A stretch of DNA of 53,530 bases, taken from positions 1 through 53,530 of the forward strand of contig JAWKHR010000045.1 of NCBI GenBank assembly GCA_041394725.1, given 5' to 3'. The notes under the pieces were generated by a model, which was given only the letters and a program-made list of their open reading frames with translations, ran no database searches and was not told the origin of the DNA. Below are positions 1 through 8,755 of the stretch, piece by piece; within the stretch, counting starts at the first letter, position 1; each line of letters starts with the position of its first letter. The position numbers and the translations under genes are program-made. Origin of the DNA: JAWKHR01 sp041394725 (lineage in GTDB: Bacteria > Acidobacteriota > Vicinamibacteria > Vicinamibacterales > SCN-69-37).

Positions 1-1
1 C

Positions 2-142
2 ACCTACGGCGTGGGCGGGCTGGATCCGGTGAGCTACGGGGTCGTCACGGCGATCATGATCGCCGGTGCCGTCGCCGCCGGCCTCGTCGCCGCGCTGCGC
101 GTTCGGCGGGCTTCGCCGATGCAGGCCCTGCGCGCTGAGTAG
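2..142 (+). CDS. C-terminal fragment of a FtsX/MacB-type ABC transporter permease
   Basis: An open frame enters from the left edge and ends with TAG at 140-142, leaving 46 residues. The fragment reads as a last transmembrane helix (VVTAIMIAGAVAAGLVAALRV) followed by a basic RRASPMQALRAE tail. In the MacB/FtsX permease family, including the large acidobacterial ADOP permeases, the protein typically ends with a helix and a (R)RA..dP..ALR.E tail, and this fragment fits that pattern. Substrate and partners lie outside the window. Any membrane protein with a similar end remains possible, so the call is tentative. Confidence 0.6.
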   Translation, partial: TYGVGGLDPVSYGVVTAIMIAGAVAAGLVAALRVRRASPMQALRAE

Positions 143-154
143 CCTCTCTCGCCC

Positions 155-868
155 TCACAACCCCTTCACGAACACCCGCTGCGTCTTCGGCGACCGGTAC
201 CCGCACCGCTCGTAGAACGTGTGCGCGCGCTGGCGGACCGCGTTCGATCGCACGCGCATGTCCATGCAGCCCTGCCGCCGCGCCCACGCCTCGCCCGCGG
301 CGAGCAGCGCATGGCCCAGCCCGCCGCCGCGCACGTCGGCCGAGACGATGAGGCCGCCGACCTCGCCGTAGGGCTCCGACTCGAGGCGCACCGCGGCGAA
401 GACGTGGATCCAGCCGGCAATCGTGGGGGTCCCGGGGGCGGGTTGCGCGACGAGGACGATCTCGTCCGGCCGGGCCGCCACGATCGCCAGCCGCGCCGTC
501 ATCGCCGCCGGGGCGGTCGGATACCCGAGCTCACCCGCGAGCGCCGCCATCACCGGGGCGTCGTCGGGCCGCGCGCGCCGGAGCACGCCGGCTTCGCGCT
601 CGGTCTCGACCAGCGGACCGAGTCGTCGATCGAGCGCGTCGTACTCGCCGCGGCGCGACTCGAGAAAGCGGTGCCAGGAGTCCTCGTCCTGCCAGACGTC
701 GAGCGTGAGGAAGTGCCGGGGCTTGGCGATCGACGGACGCAGCTCGGTCCCGAGGAAGCCGGGCGCCTGCGCGAAGAGCGCGGCCCAGTCGCCGTCGGCG
801 CCGTACGCCTGACCGAAGGCCTCGAGCCGGTTGAACCTGGGACGGAATTCCCAGACGCGTACGAACAT
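155..868 (-). CDS. ABM-like monooxygenase-fold domain fused to GNAT N-acetyltransferase
   Basis: A 237-aa soluble protein. Residues 1 to about 92 resemble a dimeric alpha/beta-barrel antibiotic-biosynthesis-monooxygenase (ABM) domain, with an FVRVWEF first strand, a GFLGTEL turn and LTLDVWQDEDSWHRF. Residues about 95-237 are a GNAT acetyltransferase: it starts LRRARPDDAP, has GEVGGLIVSADVRGGGLGHALL as the acetyl-CoA-binding strand and pyrophosphate loop, and ends FYERCGYR. The GNAT half probably acetylates a small amine; the substrate is unknown. I use the ATG at 868; an in-frame GTG lies at 877. A TATAAT on this strand (902-897) would place the transcript start near 890. The ABM half is less certain than the GNAT half. 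Confidence 0.8.
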   Translation of the reverse strand: MFVRVWEFRPRFNRLEAFGQAYGADGDWAALFAQAPGFLGTELRPSIAKPRHFLTLDVWQDEDSWHRFLESRRGEYDALDRRLGPLVETEREAGVLRRARPDDAPVMAALAGELGYPTAPAAMTARLAIVAARPDEIVLVAQPAPGTPTIAGWIHVFAAVRLESEPYGEVGGLIVSADVRGGGLGHALLAAGEAWARRQGCMDMRVRSNAVRQRAHTFYERCGYRSPKTQRVFVKGL

Positions 869-896
869 GGACGACACCGTCGGGGAGCGGAAGGGG

Positions 897-902
897 ATTA
901 TA
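897..902 (-). promoter_or_regulatory. -10 box TATAAT upstream of the ABM-GNAT gene
   Basis: A perfect TATAAT read on the minus strand, about 29-34 bp upstream of the ATG at 868. No convincing -35 was found at 16-18 bp spacing. Confidence 0.4.
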
Positions 903-952
903 TCGTCCGGACCCGCCGGTGCCCGGTCCTGGATGGTTCACAATAGGACCCC

Positions 953-1246
953 ATGTCCGACGGCAAGCCCCTGAAGTCCGCCTACGAGCTGGCGATGGAA
1001 CGCCTGCAGAAGAAGGACGCCGACGCCGGCGTCGAGCACACGCCGCTGACCGACGCGCAGAAGGCCGCCATCGCCGAGGTCCGGAAGGTCTACGAGGCCC
1101 GGCTGGCGGAGCTCGAGATCCTCCACCAGAGCACGCTCCGCGCGACGCCCGATCCCGCGGAGCGCTTCGCGCTCGAGGAAGGCTATCGACAGGAACGCGG
1201 ACGGCTCATCGCCGAGCGCGACGCGAAGCTCGGGCAGGCCGGCTGA
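953..1246 (+). CDS. Small conserved coiled-coil protein of unknown function
   Basis: A 97-aa, highly charged, Ala/Glu/Lys-rich protein predicted to be mostly helical and cytoplasmic. There is no signal peptide, membrane segment or cysteine. The segment from about residue 40 to 90 (AEVRKVYEARLAELEILHQ, then RFALEEGYRQERGRLIAERD) looks like a two-helix coiled coil. Its stop codon overlaps the start of the membrane-ankyrin gene, so the two are probably co-transcribed. I recognise no named family and assign no function. Confidence 0.7.
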   Translation: MSDGKPLKSAYELAMERLQKKDADAGVEHTPLTDAQKAAIAEVRKVYEARLAELEILHQSTLRATPDPAERFALEEGYRQERGRLIAERDAKLGQAG

Positions 1247-3462
1247 TGAGGGACACGACCAGGAGCGAGACGCGGCTGTTCGTCGGCCTCGCCCTCCTGG
1301 CCGTGGTGCTGATCTCGCGCGGTTCCCAGGCCACGCACGGCGACGCGCCGTACCACCTCGCCATCAGCGCGTCGATCGTGCATGACGCCGACCTCGATCT
1401 CGACAACCAGTTCGCGGCGGACGGCTCCTACGTCTTCCGCCGCGATCTGACGACGGGCTTCGCGCGCGCCGGGCGCGACGGCCACCGGTACCCGTCGGAA
1501 GGCATCGGCCTCGGCGTCGTCCTGGCGCCGGTGTTCGCGGCCGCCGAGGGCGTGGCGTCGATCCTGCCGGCGTCGTTCCTGGACGCGGTGCGCTGGAACC
1601 GGGAGCGGTGCACGCGCGACCTGATCTCCGTCGTGCTGGGCCTGTGGTTCGCCTGGACCGCGGTGCTCGCCTTCCGCATCGACGGCGCCGTGCGCCCGGC
1701 CGGCCGTCGCCGCCTGCTCGCCGTCGTCCTCGCCTTCGTCACGCTGCCGCTGTTCGGCGCGTCGATCCTCGCGCTGACCGAGGTGCCCGCCGCCTGGCTG
1801 ACGTTGTGGTTCGTGTGGCGCCAGCTGCGGCCGAATCGGGCCGGGGCCGGGGTCCGGCTGGCGGACATCTGGCCGCTCGCCGTCCTGCCGTGGCTCCACT
1901 GGCGCTACCTGGTCATCGCGATCGCCGGCGTCGTGTGGCTGGCGACGCGGCGCGCGCGCGGCGCGCGCCGCCAGGCGCCGGCTGCACTCGCCCTGAAAGT
2001 CGCGACGCCGGTGCTGGCGTCCTGCGCCCTCCTCGTCGCCGCGAACTGGTGGATGTTCGGGTCGCTGCTGCCGCCCGCCGGCGTGGCCGCGCCGCCGAGC
2101 AGCCCAATCTGGAGAACCCTGGGCGGCGTCATCGGCCAGGCACTGAATCCCGATTTCGGCCTGCTCGCGGTCGCGCCGCTCTGGCTGGTCGCGCTGGCGG
2201 GCGCGTCGAGACTGCGCGCGGCCGCTCGCGACTACCGGCGGTTCGCGCTGACCGTCGCGGGCGGGCTCGCGGTCGTCGCGGCGGCGACCGCGTCGTGGCG
2301 GGAACCGGGGCCGGCCGCCCTGGCCGTGGCGCCGTCGCTGCCGCTCCTGGTGCCGTTCGTTGCCGAGGGCCTCGACGCCGTGCGCGGCGCCGGTCGCTGG
2401 TTCGTGGTCGCGACCGCGGCCTGGGCCCTGCTCGTCACGGGCCTGACGATCGATCGCCCCGCGCGAAGCTGGACCGAGCCGGGCACCGGCGTGGCCCGCC
2501 TGCCGCTCGCCGGCGTCGAGTGGGTCGCGGCGTTCCGGAGTCCGCGCCGACGGCTCGAGCGGGCGGGCGTGACGGTGGACGATGCGACGTTCGTGGAGCG
2601 CGCGTCGGCGGGCGACGTCGAGGCGGCGCGGCTGTTCCTCGGCGCGGGCGAGTCGCCGGACGTCGCGCTCCAGGCCGCGGCGCGCGCCGGGCAGATGGCC
2701 GTGGTGGACGTGCTGCTCGCGGCCTACGACGTGCCCGATGCGACCTGGGCGCGCGCGCGGCTCTCGGCCGAACTCGAGGGACACTCCGACGTCGCCGAGC
2801 GGCTCGAGTCCGCCGGCGCGGACTGGGACGCGACCGACACGCTGGGGCGCACCGCGCTGATGGGCGCCGCGGAGACGGGGAACGCCGCGGAGCTCGACGC
2901 GCTGCTCGCACGTGGCGCCGACGTCAACCATGCCGGCCGCACCGGCCGCACCGCGCTGTTCCTGGCAATCGAGCGCGGCCGGAGCGCGATCGTCTCGCGC
3001 CTCATCGCCGCCGGCGCCGGGGTGGACACGCGCGATCATGATGGCTGGACGCCGCTGCTCTCCGCCGCGCGCGCGGGTGACGTCGCCATCGTCCGCGTCC
3101 TGCTCGACGCGGGCGCGGACGCGAATGCGACGAGCCGGCTGGGGTGGACGGCGTTGATGATCGCGGCGCAGGACGGCCGGCCGGACGTCGCGCGCGCACT
3201 CGTGGCAGCCGGCGCCGACGTGAACGTCACCACGCGCGCCGGCCTCAACGCCCTGGTGCGCGCGGTGCAGGAACAGCACGGCGACGTGGTCCAGGTCCTG
3301 ATCGCGGCGGGCGCCGATCCGACGATCTCGGCCGGGGGACTCGACGCCCGCGGATGGGCACGCGTCGGCGGGCATCCGGAACTCTTCGACGCCGGAGGAC
3401 GCGGCGGCGCCCCGCCGGACACGGACGGGAGCCGGAACTCCGGTCCAGGAGCGGGGCGATGA
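1246..3462 (+). CDS. Polytopic membrane protein with C-terminal ankyrin repeats
   Basis: 738 aa, from an ATG that shares its A with the TGA of the upstream gene. Residues 1 to about 425 contain roughly ten hydrophobic segments, with an early lumenal loop (THGDAPYHL, then DADLDLDN). This layout recalls integral-membrane GT-C/mannosyltransferase-like proteins, although no catalytic motif is certain. After a linker (FRSPRRRLERAG), residues about 440-705 form ankyrin repeats: two degenerate ones, then about five canonical copies (GRTALMGAAETGN, GWTPLLSAARAGD, GWTALMIAAQDGR). The ankyrin tail probably binds a protein on the cytoplasmic side. It is coupled by a 4-bp ATGA overlap to the SGNH hydrolase gene. 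The membrane-ankyrin combination is unusual. Confidence 0.75.
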   Translation: MRDTTRSETRLFVGLALLAVVLISRGSQATHGDAPYHLAISASIVHDADLDLDNQFAADGSYVFRRDLTTGFARAGRDGHRYPSEGIGLGVVLAPVFAAAEGVASILPASFLDAVRWNRERCTRDLISVVLGLWFAWTAVLAFRIDGAVRPAGRRRLLAVVLAFVTLPLFGASILALTEVPAAWLTLWFVWRQLRPNRAGAGVRLADIWPLAVLPWLHWRYLVIAIAGVVWLATRRARGARRQAPAALALKVATPVLASCALLVAANWWMFGSLLPPAGVAAPPSSPIWRTLGGVIGQALNPDFGLLAVAPLWLVALAGASRLRAAARDYRRFALTVAGGLAVVAAATASWREPGPAALAVAPSLPLLVPFVAEGLDAVRGAGRWFVVATAAWALLVTGLTIDRPARSWTEPGTGVARLPLAGVEWVAAFRSPRRRLERAGVTVDDATFVERASAGDVEAARLFLGAGESPDVALQAAARAGQMAVVDVLLAAYDVPDATWARARLSAELEGHSDVAERLESAGADWDATDTLGRTALMGAAETGNAAELDALLARGADVNHAGRTGRTALFLAIERGRSAIVSRLIAAGAGVDTRDHDGWTPLLSAARAGDVAIVRVLLDAGADANATSRLGWTALMIAAQDGRPDVARALVAAGADVNVTTRAGLNALVRAVQEQHGDVVQVLIAAGADPTISAGGLDARGWARVGGHPELFDAGGRGGAPPDTDGSRNSGPGAGR

Positions 3463-4493
3463 CCGCGCCGACCACGCCGGGAACGGCGCCGCCCGGGGCT
3501 CGATCGCCGGCGGAGCCGGCGAGCCTCGCCGTGCGCGTGGCCGCCAGCCTGTTCGCCGTGCTCGTCACGCTGCTCGTCCTCGAGGCGGGCCTGCGACTCG
3601 TCGGGTACTCGGACGACCCGCTCTCGATCCAGGTGTCCGACGCGAACGACGCGCGCGCGTACCACCTGTTCGAGGATGCCAACTTCGAGTACGACCCGCA
3701 GCTCATCTGGCGCCCGAGGCCCGGCGAGTCCGTCTTCAACCGCCAGGGCTTCCGCGGGCCGGTGCTGGCGACGCCGAAGCCCGCGGGGCAGCTGCGGATC
3801 TTCACGGTCGGCGACTCGAACACGCTCGGCTGGGCCGGCGAGGACGGCGCCAACTGGCCGGCCGCGCTGCAGGGCCGCGTGCGATCGGTCCGGCCCGACG
3901 CGGTCGTCGTCAACGCCGGCGTCTGGGGCTACGCGTCGTACCAGGGGCTCGTGCGCTTCCGCGAGACGCTCGCCTTCGATCCCGACATCGTGCTGGTCAG
4001 CTTCGGCAGCAACGACGCGCACCAGGTGCTGGAGCCCGATCGCGCCTACGCGCGGCGTCCGATGCGCACGACCGACGCCGATCGGTTCCTGCGTCGGTTC
4101 CGCCTCGGCCAGCTCGTGCTCTCCGTGCTCGAGAACCCGACGCCCGGCGAGGCGCCGCACCTGCAGCCGCGGGTGAGCCTCGACGAGTACCGCGAGAACC
4201 TGGCGACGATGGTGCGCGAGGGTCGCGACCACGGCGCGCGGGTCGTCCTGCTCACGCGGCCCTACGTCGGCGCGATCACCGGGCCCGAGTGGTGGAAGAA
4301 CTGGGGCGCCGACTACGCGGCGGCGACGCTCGAGGTCGGTGACCAGCTCGACGCGCCCGTGATCGACGTCTACTCGGTCTTCCGCGACCGCGACGACCTC
4401 TTCGCCGACGAGTCGCACTTCACGGACGAGGGCCACGCCCTGGCGGCGGGCGTGATCCTGGAAGGGCTGAGGCCCTATCTGCAAGGACGTTGA
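3459..4493 (+). CDS. Membrane-anchored SGNH/GDSL-family hydrolase
   Basis: 344 aa from the ATG that overlaps the previous stop. One N-terminal transmembrane helix (residues about 29-50, VAASLFAVLVTLLVLEAGLRL) would anchor the enzyme with its catalytic domain outside the cytoplasm. SGNH blocks are visible: block I FTVGDSNTLGW with the nucleophilic Ser, block III FGSNDAHQ, and block V DESHFTDEGH with the Asp/His pair. Members of this fold act as esterases, lipases or O-acetyl transferases/esterases on glycans. The upstream GT-C-like protein hints at cell-surface glycan modification, but that is inference. Confidence 0.85.
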   Translation: MTAPTTPGTAPPGARSPAEPASLAVRVAASLFAVLVTLLVLEAGLRLVGYSDDPLSIQVSDANDARAYHLFEDANFEYDPQLIWRPRPGESVFNRQGFRGPVLATPKPAGQLRIFTVGDSNTLGWAGEDGANWPAALQGRVRSVRPDAVVVNAGVWGYASYQGLVRFRETLAFDPDIVLVSFGSNDAHQVLEPDRAYARRPMRTTDADRFLRRFRLGQLVLSVLENPTPGEAPHLQPRVSLDEYRENLATMVREGRDHGARVVLLTRPYVGAITGPEWWKNWGADYAAATLEVGDQLDAPVIDVYSVFRDRDDLFADESHFTDEGHALAAGVILEGLRPYLQGR

Positions 4494-4506
4494 CGGTCCT
4501 GAGGGG

Positions 4507-4530
4507 CCCAGGGTCCCAGGGTCCCAGGGG
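4507..4530. repeat. Tandem TCCCAGGG octamer repeats
   Basis: An 8-bp unit, CAGGGTCC, runs nearly three times between the SGNH gene and the first VWFA gene. A related GGACCCT pair sits at the right window edge (53506-53530). Looks like an intergenic repeat family. Confidence 0.6.
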
Positions 4531-4566
4531 CCGTAAGTAAGGATGCCGGCGAAGCCGGGGACCGCG

Positions 4567-4597
4567 GTTCGAACTTCCAGGTTTGAACTTCGAAGTT
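4567..4597. repeat. TTCGAA-centred palindromes
   Basis: An 8-bp palindrome GTTCGAAC (4567-4574) is followed 11 bp later by a 12-bp palindrome AACTTCGAAGTT (4586-4597). Both lie in the 159-bp gap upstream of the first VWFA gene. They could be an interspersed repeat or a regulator-binding region. Confidence 0.55.
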
Positions 4598-4652
4598 TCT
4601 CGCAGTACCATCCCCACGCCTCCGCCTGCCGCCAATCCGAGGAAGGTCCTGC

Positions 4653-6704
4653 ATGCGCGCGTGCCGCGCCGGAAGCCGTGTCCGTCCGTTCGCGCCCCTG
4701 ACACTCGTGGCGATGGCCCTCTCGCTGGTCGTCGTCCCGGTTACCCCCCTGGCGCGCGGCCGGGCGCGGGGACAGACGCCCGTCCAGAACCGCCCGCCCG
4801 TCTTCAGGTCCGCGGTGGACTACGTGCCCGTGGACGTCGTCGTCACCGACGGGGACGACCGGCCGATCGCCGATCTCACGAAGGACGACTTCGAGATCAT
4901 CGAGCGCGGGCGCACGCAGGAGATCGTCGACTTCCGCTTCGTGCACGTGCCGCTCGCGACGCCCGCGTCGCGGCCCGACGGGCCGCCGCCTCCACCGCCC
5001 GATGTCGCCACCAACGCCGCGCCCTCGCCCGACAGCCGGCTGTTCGTGCTCGTCATCGACGACCTGCACATCATTCCCGCCGAGCTGGTGCCGCTGAAGC
5101 GCATCATGTCGGACTTCCTGGATGCGCTGTCGCCGGACGACGAGGTGGCCGTGGTGTTCGTCGGCCATTCGAACCTCGGCCAGAACTTCACGACGGACCG
5201 GGGGCGGTTGCGGCGCGCGATCGATGACGTCCGGGAGGCGCTGGGATTCGGGCTCGACGCGCTGGGGCGGTCGGCGAACGAGGACCGGACCGCGGACCCG
5301 AGGGCCATCGCGGCGTATGCCAGGCGGGCCGACTGGACCCTGCAGAACATCGCGACGGCGATGGCCGGCGCCACGCATACACGCCGGGCGATCGTCTACG
5401 TGACCGGCGGGTCGCTCGCCACCACCGTGGACGGACCGGGCGGCCGCTATCCCTCGGACTTCGACGAGCTGCAGTCGCTCTACGACGCCGCGCGGCGTGG
5501 CAACGTGCCCATCTATACCCTCGACCCGAGGGGCCAGGCGATGCCCGAGGATGCCGTCATCGGCGGCATTGGCGCGATCGGCGGACTCGATCGATCGCCC
5601 GGGGAGGAGCAGCGCGCCCGGATCGCCGCGAACATCCGGCAGCAACAGCAGCGGCTGGCCGAGAACGCCATCAACACCGGGGGCCGCGCGTTCACGAACC
5701 AGTCGGACCTCACGCAGGCCGTGCGCGAGGTCGTCGCCGACAACGGCAGCTACTACGTGCTCGGGTACTACCCGAGCCCGTTCGACGCGGACGGGAAGTA
5801 CCACGCGATCGACGTGACGGTGAAGCGCCCGGGCGCGCGGGTGCGCGCGCGCCACGGCTACGTGGCGTCGTCGTCCACCGCGGCGACCGATGCGGTGCAG
5901 CCCATCCTCGACACCGCGCTCGGCGCGGGCGTCAACGTGTCGGGGCTCGCGCTGCGCGCGACGGCGCTGCCGCTCCTGCCCGGATCGAAAGGCATGCAGA
6001 CGCTCGTGACGATCGAGGTGACCTATCCGCCGAGGGTGGAGGGCGCGCCGGCCGTCGACGACGAGCTGCAGTGGACGGTGCTGGCGCTGGATCCGGATGC
6101 GAAGGTGAAGGCGCGGTCGGACAAGGGGTTCCGGCTGCCCGGCGCGGCGCGCGGCACCGAGCCGGTGACGTTCCTGGTGGACGACGTGATCGACCTGCCG
6201 TCGCAGCCGCTGGTCCTGCGCGTGGGACTCGCGAGCCGGGCCCTGGGCCGGGCCGGCTCGGTGCAACTCGACGTCGACGTGCCGAAGCCGACCGACGGGT
6301 CGCTGCAGGTGAGCGGCGTGGCGATCGGCCTCGTGGGTGTCAACCCGGGCGCGATGAACGCGTCGGCGGCCGGGCAGGTCGTGCCGTTTCAGCCCCTGAC
6401 CACCCGCGAGTTCGAGCCAGGCCAGACGCTGCGGGTGTTCGGCCGGGCGTTCTGGAAGGACCGTGGGGATGCCGTCGTCACGGCCACGATTCGGCCGGCC
6501 GGCGACGCGGCTCGCCCGGTGGGCCGGCCGCCGCAGGTGCTGTCGCTCGCGGCAGGCGACGGCGTGCGCGGCGGGCGGCTCGTCTCGTTCGACACGCAGG
6601 TGCCGTTGTCGGGCCTCGGACCTGGTGACTACGTCCTCGAGATCGCGGCGCGGCTCGGCGACGGCCGGCCGGTGACGCGCCTGATTCCCTTCGAGGTGCG
6701 CTGA
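4653..6704 (+). CDS. Secreted VWFA-related protein (acidobacterial family), copy 1
   Basis: 683 aa, with an AGGAAGG ribosome-binding site before the ATG. The basic start and hydrophobic stretch (residues about 15-35) indicate export. A short N-terminal domain (VVTDGDDRPIADLTKDDFEI) precedes a von Willebrand A-like domain (about 120-380). This arrangement matches the acidobacterial VWFA-related family. The usual DxSxS metal site reads LFVLVIDDLHI, so the MIDAS is degenerate. The C-terminal 280 residues (PKPTDGSLQVSG, PLSGLGPGDYVLEIAARLG) look like beta-sandwich modules. The molecular role is unknown; extracellular protein-protein contact is likely. It is a tandem paralogue of the next gene, one base away. 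Confidence 0.85.
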   Translation: MRACRAGSRVRPFAPLTLVAMALSLVVVPVTPLARGRARGQTPVQNRPPVFRSAVDYVPVDVVVTDGDDRPIADLTKDDFEIIERGRTQEIVDFRFVHVPLATPASRPDGPPPPPPDVATNAAPSPDSRLFVLVIDDLHIIPAELVPLKRIMSDFLDALSPDDEVAVVFVGHSNLGQNFTTDRGRLRRAIDDVREALGFGLDALGRSANEDRTADPRAIAAYARRADWTLQNIATAMAGATHTRRAIVYVTGGSLATTVDGPGGRYPSDFDELQSLYDAARRGNVPIYTLDPRGQAMPEDAVIGGIGAIGGLDRSPGEEQRARIAANIRQQQQRLAENAINTGGRAFTNQSDLTQAVREVVADNGSYYVLGYYPSPFDADGKYHAIDVTVKRPGARVRARHGYVASSSTAATDAVQPILDTALGAGVNVSGLALRATALPLLPGSKGMQTLVTIEVTYPPRVEGAPAVDDELQWTVLALDPDAKVKARSDKGFRLPGAARGTEPVTFLVDDVIDLPSQPLVLRVGLASRALGRAGSVQLDVDVPKPTDGSLQVSGVAIGLVGVNPGAMNASAAGQVVPFQPLTTREFEPGQTLRVFGRAFWKDRGDAVVTATIRPAGDAARPVGRPPQVLSLAAGDGVRGGRLVSFDTQVPLSGLGPGDYVLEIAARLGDGRPVTRLIPFEVR

Positions 6705-6705
6705 C

Positions 6706-8740
6706 GTGCCTGACCGGACGCACGCCGGCTGGCGGCCCTCGCTCGCGACGCTCGCGGCGGCCATCGTCGTCACGGCCGTCGCGCCAGCCGGCCGCACACC
6801 GATCGCCCTCGCGCAGCAGACCCGGCCGCCGCGGGCCGTGTTCCGCTCCGGCGTGGACTACGTGCCCGTGGACGTCGTGGTGACCGACGGCGACGACCGG
6901 CCGGTCACCGACCTGACGAAGGACGACTTCGAGATCGTCGAGCGCGGCCGGCCGCAGGAGATCGTGGACTTCCAGTTCGTCCACGGTGCCGCTCGGCCCC
7001 CCGGCCGGCGGCCCACGGCCGGTGGGGCCGCCGCCCCCGCCACCGGACGTCGTGACGAACACCGCGGCCTCGCCCGACAGCCGGCTGTTCGTGCTCGTCG
7101 TGGACGACCTGCACATCATGGAGTCGGATCTGATTCCCGTGAAGCGCGTGATGACCGACTTCTTCGACGCGCTGGCCCCGGACGACGAGGTGGCCGTCGT
7201 CTTCATCGGGCACTCGAACCTCGGCGTGAACTTCACGACGGACCGGACGACGCTCCGGCGGACCGCCGACAGCGTCCGCGCGGCGCTCGGGTTCGGCCTG
7301 GACGCGCTGGGGCGGTCGGCGAACGCCTCCGCGAACGGCGACGCGTTCATGATGGACGGGAAGATCGTCCACGATTTCGCCGTCACCGCGGACCAGACGC
7401 TCGCGAACGTCGCCCGGGCGCTCGCCGGATCGACGCACGCCCGCCGCGCCATCGTCTACGTGACGGCCGGATCGGTCGCCCCGACGACGCCGGACCTGTC
7501 GAAGGATCCGATGCTGACCGACTTCGACGACCTCGTCGCGCTGTACGACACCGCGCGCCGTGCGAACGTGCCCATCTACACGCTCGACCCGCGCGGCCTG
7601 ACGCTGCCCGAGGACGCCGTCCGGGGCGGCGCGAGCGTCGTCGGCCAGCCGGCGGTGCGCTCGTCGATCGCCGAGAACATCCGCTACCAGCAGCACCGCC
7701 TCGCCGAGAACGCGATCAACACGGGCGGCCGCGCGTTCACGAACCAGTCGGACCTCACGCAGGCCGTCCGCGCGATCGTGGCCGACAACGGCAGCTACTA
7801 CCTGCTGGGCTACTATCCCAGTCCGTTCGAGGCGGACGGCAAGTACCACACGTTCGACGTCACGGTGAAGCGCCCGGGTCTGCGCGTCCGGCCCCGCGCC
7901 GGCTACGTCGCGTCCTCGGCTTCGCCGGCCGAGGCGGAGATGCGGCCGATGCTCGAGGCGACCATGCGGACCGGCGTCAACGTCTCGGGCGTGGCGTTGC
8001 GGGCGACTGCGCTGCCGCTCCTGCCCGGGGCGAGCGGCATGCAGACGCTGGTCACGGTCGAGGTGACGTATCCGCTGCCGCCCGACGGGTCCGGCGCGAT
8101 CGACGACTCGCTCGAGATGAGCGTCCTGGCGCTCGACCCGGACGCGAACGTGAAGGCGCAGGCCGGCCGGGCGTTCGGCTTCAGCCGCGCCGGCCGCGCG
8201 ACGGGCGCGGTGACGCTGCTCGTGGACCAGGTGATCGAGCTTCCGCCGGAGCCGCTCACGCTGCGCGTCGGGGTCACCAGCCGTGTGCTCGGCCGGGCGG
8301 GCTCCGTGCAGCTTCCCGTGGACGTGCCGAAGCCGTCGGACGGCAAGCTGCAGGTGAGCGGGCTGGCGATTGGCGTCGTGGGAGACCGGACGCTCGCCGT
8401 GAACGGCGCCGTCGCCGGTCCGCTGCTGCCGTTCCAGCCGCTGACGGCGCGGGAGTTCGCGGCGTCGGACACGCTGCGGGTCTTCGGCCGCGTGTGGTGG
8501 AAGTCGCGAGGGGCGCCGGTCGTGACGATGGCCATCCGATTGCTGTCGGGCGGTGCGCCACCGGCGGCCGTCCAACCCGCGCTCACGACCGCGGACGGGG
8601 TGGGCGGCGGAAAGCTGATGACGCTCGACCAGGCCGTGCCGCTGTCGGGCCTCGCGCCCGGCGACTACGTCCTCGAGGTGTCGGCGCGGCTCGGCAAGGA
8701 CAGGCCCATCACGCGGGCCGTGCCGTTCCGCGTGCGGTAG
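6706..8740 (+). pseudogene. VWFA-related protein copy 2, with apparent 1-bp frameshift
   Basis: This is one gene by homology to its upstream neighbour but is read in two frames. Residues 1-93 start at the GTG at 6706, with a signal-like N-terminus, then VVTDGDDRPVTDLTKDDFEIV and FQFVH. The rest (from GTG 6986, VPLGPPAGG, through the VWA-like SRLFVLVVDDLHIME, to DRPITRAVPFRVR) is in the +1 frame. The break is at 6985-6986, where CACGGTGCC stands in place of copy 1's CACGTGCC: one extra G. Dropping it restores a protein of about 677 aa, alignable end to end with copy 1. This could be an assembly error, a recent inactivation or programmed slippage. The second part could also start at GTG 6986 without a signal peptide, which seems unlikely. 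Confidence 0.8.
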
Positions 8741-8755
8741 CCGGCCCGGGGCGCG

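Noticed and set aside
4567..4574. GTTCGAAC as a tRNA T-loop
   Set aside because: It is part of a palindrome cluster; no cloverleaf arms are present around it.
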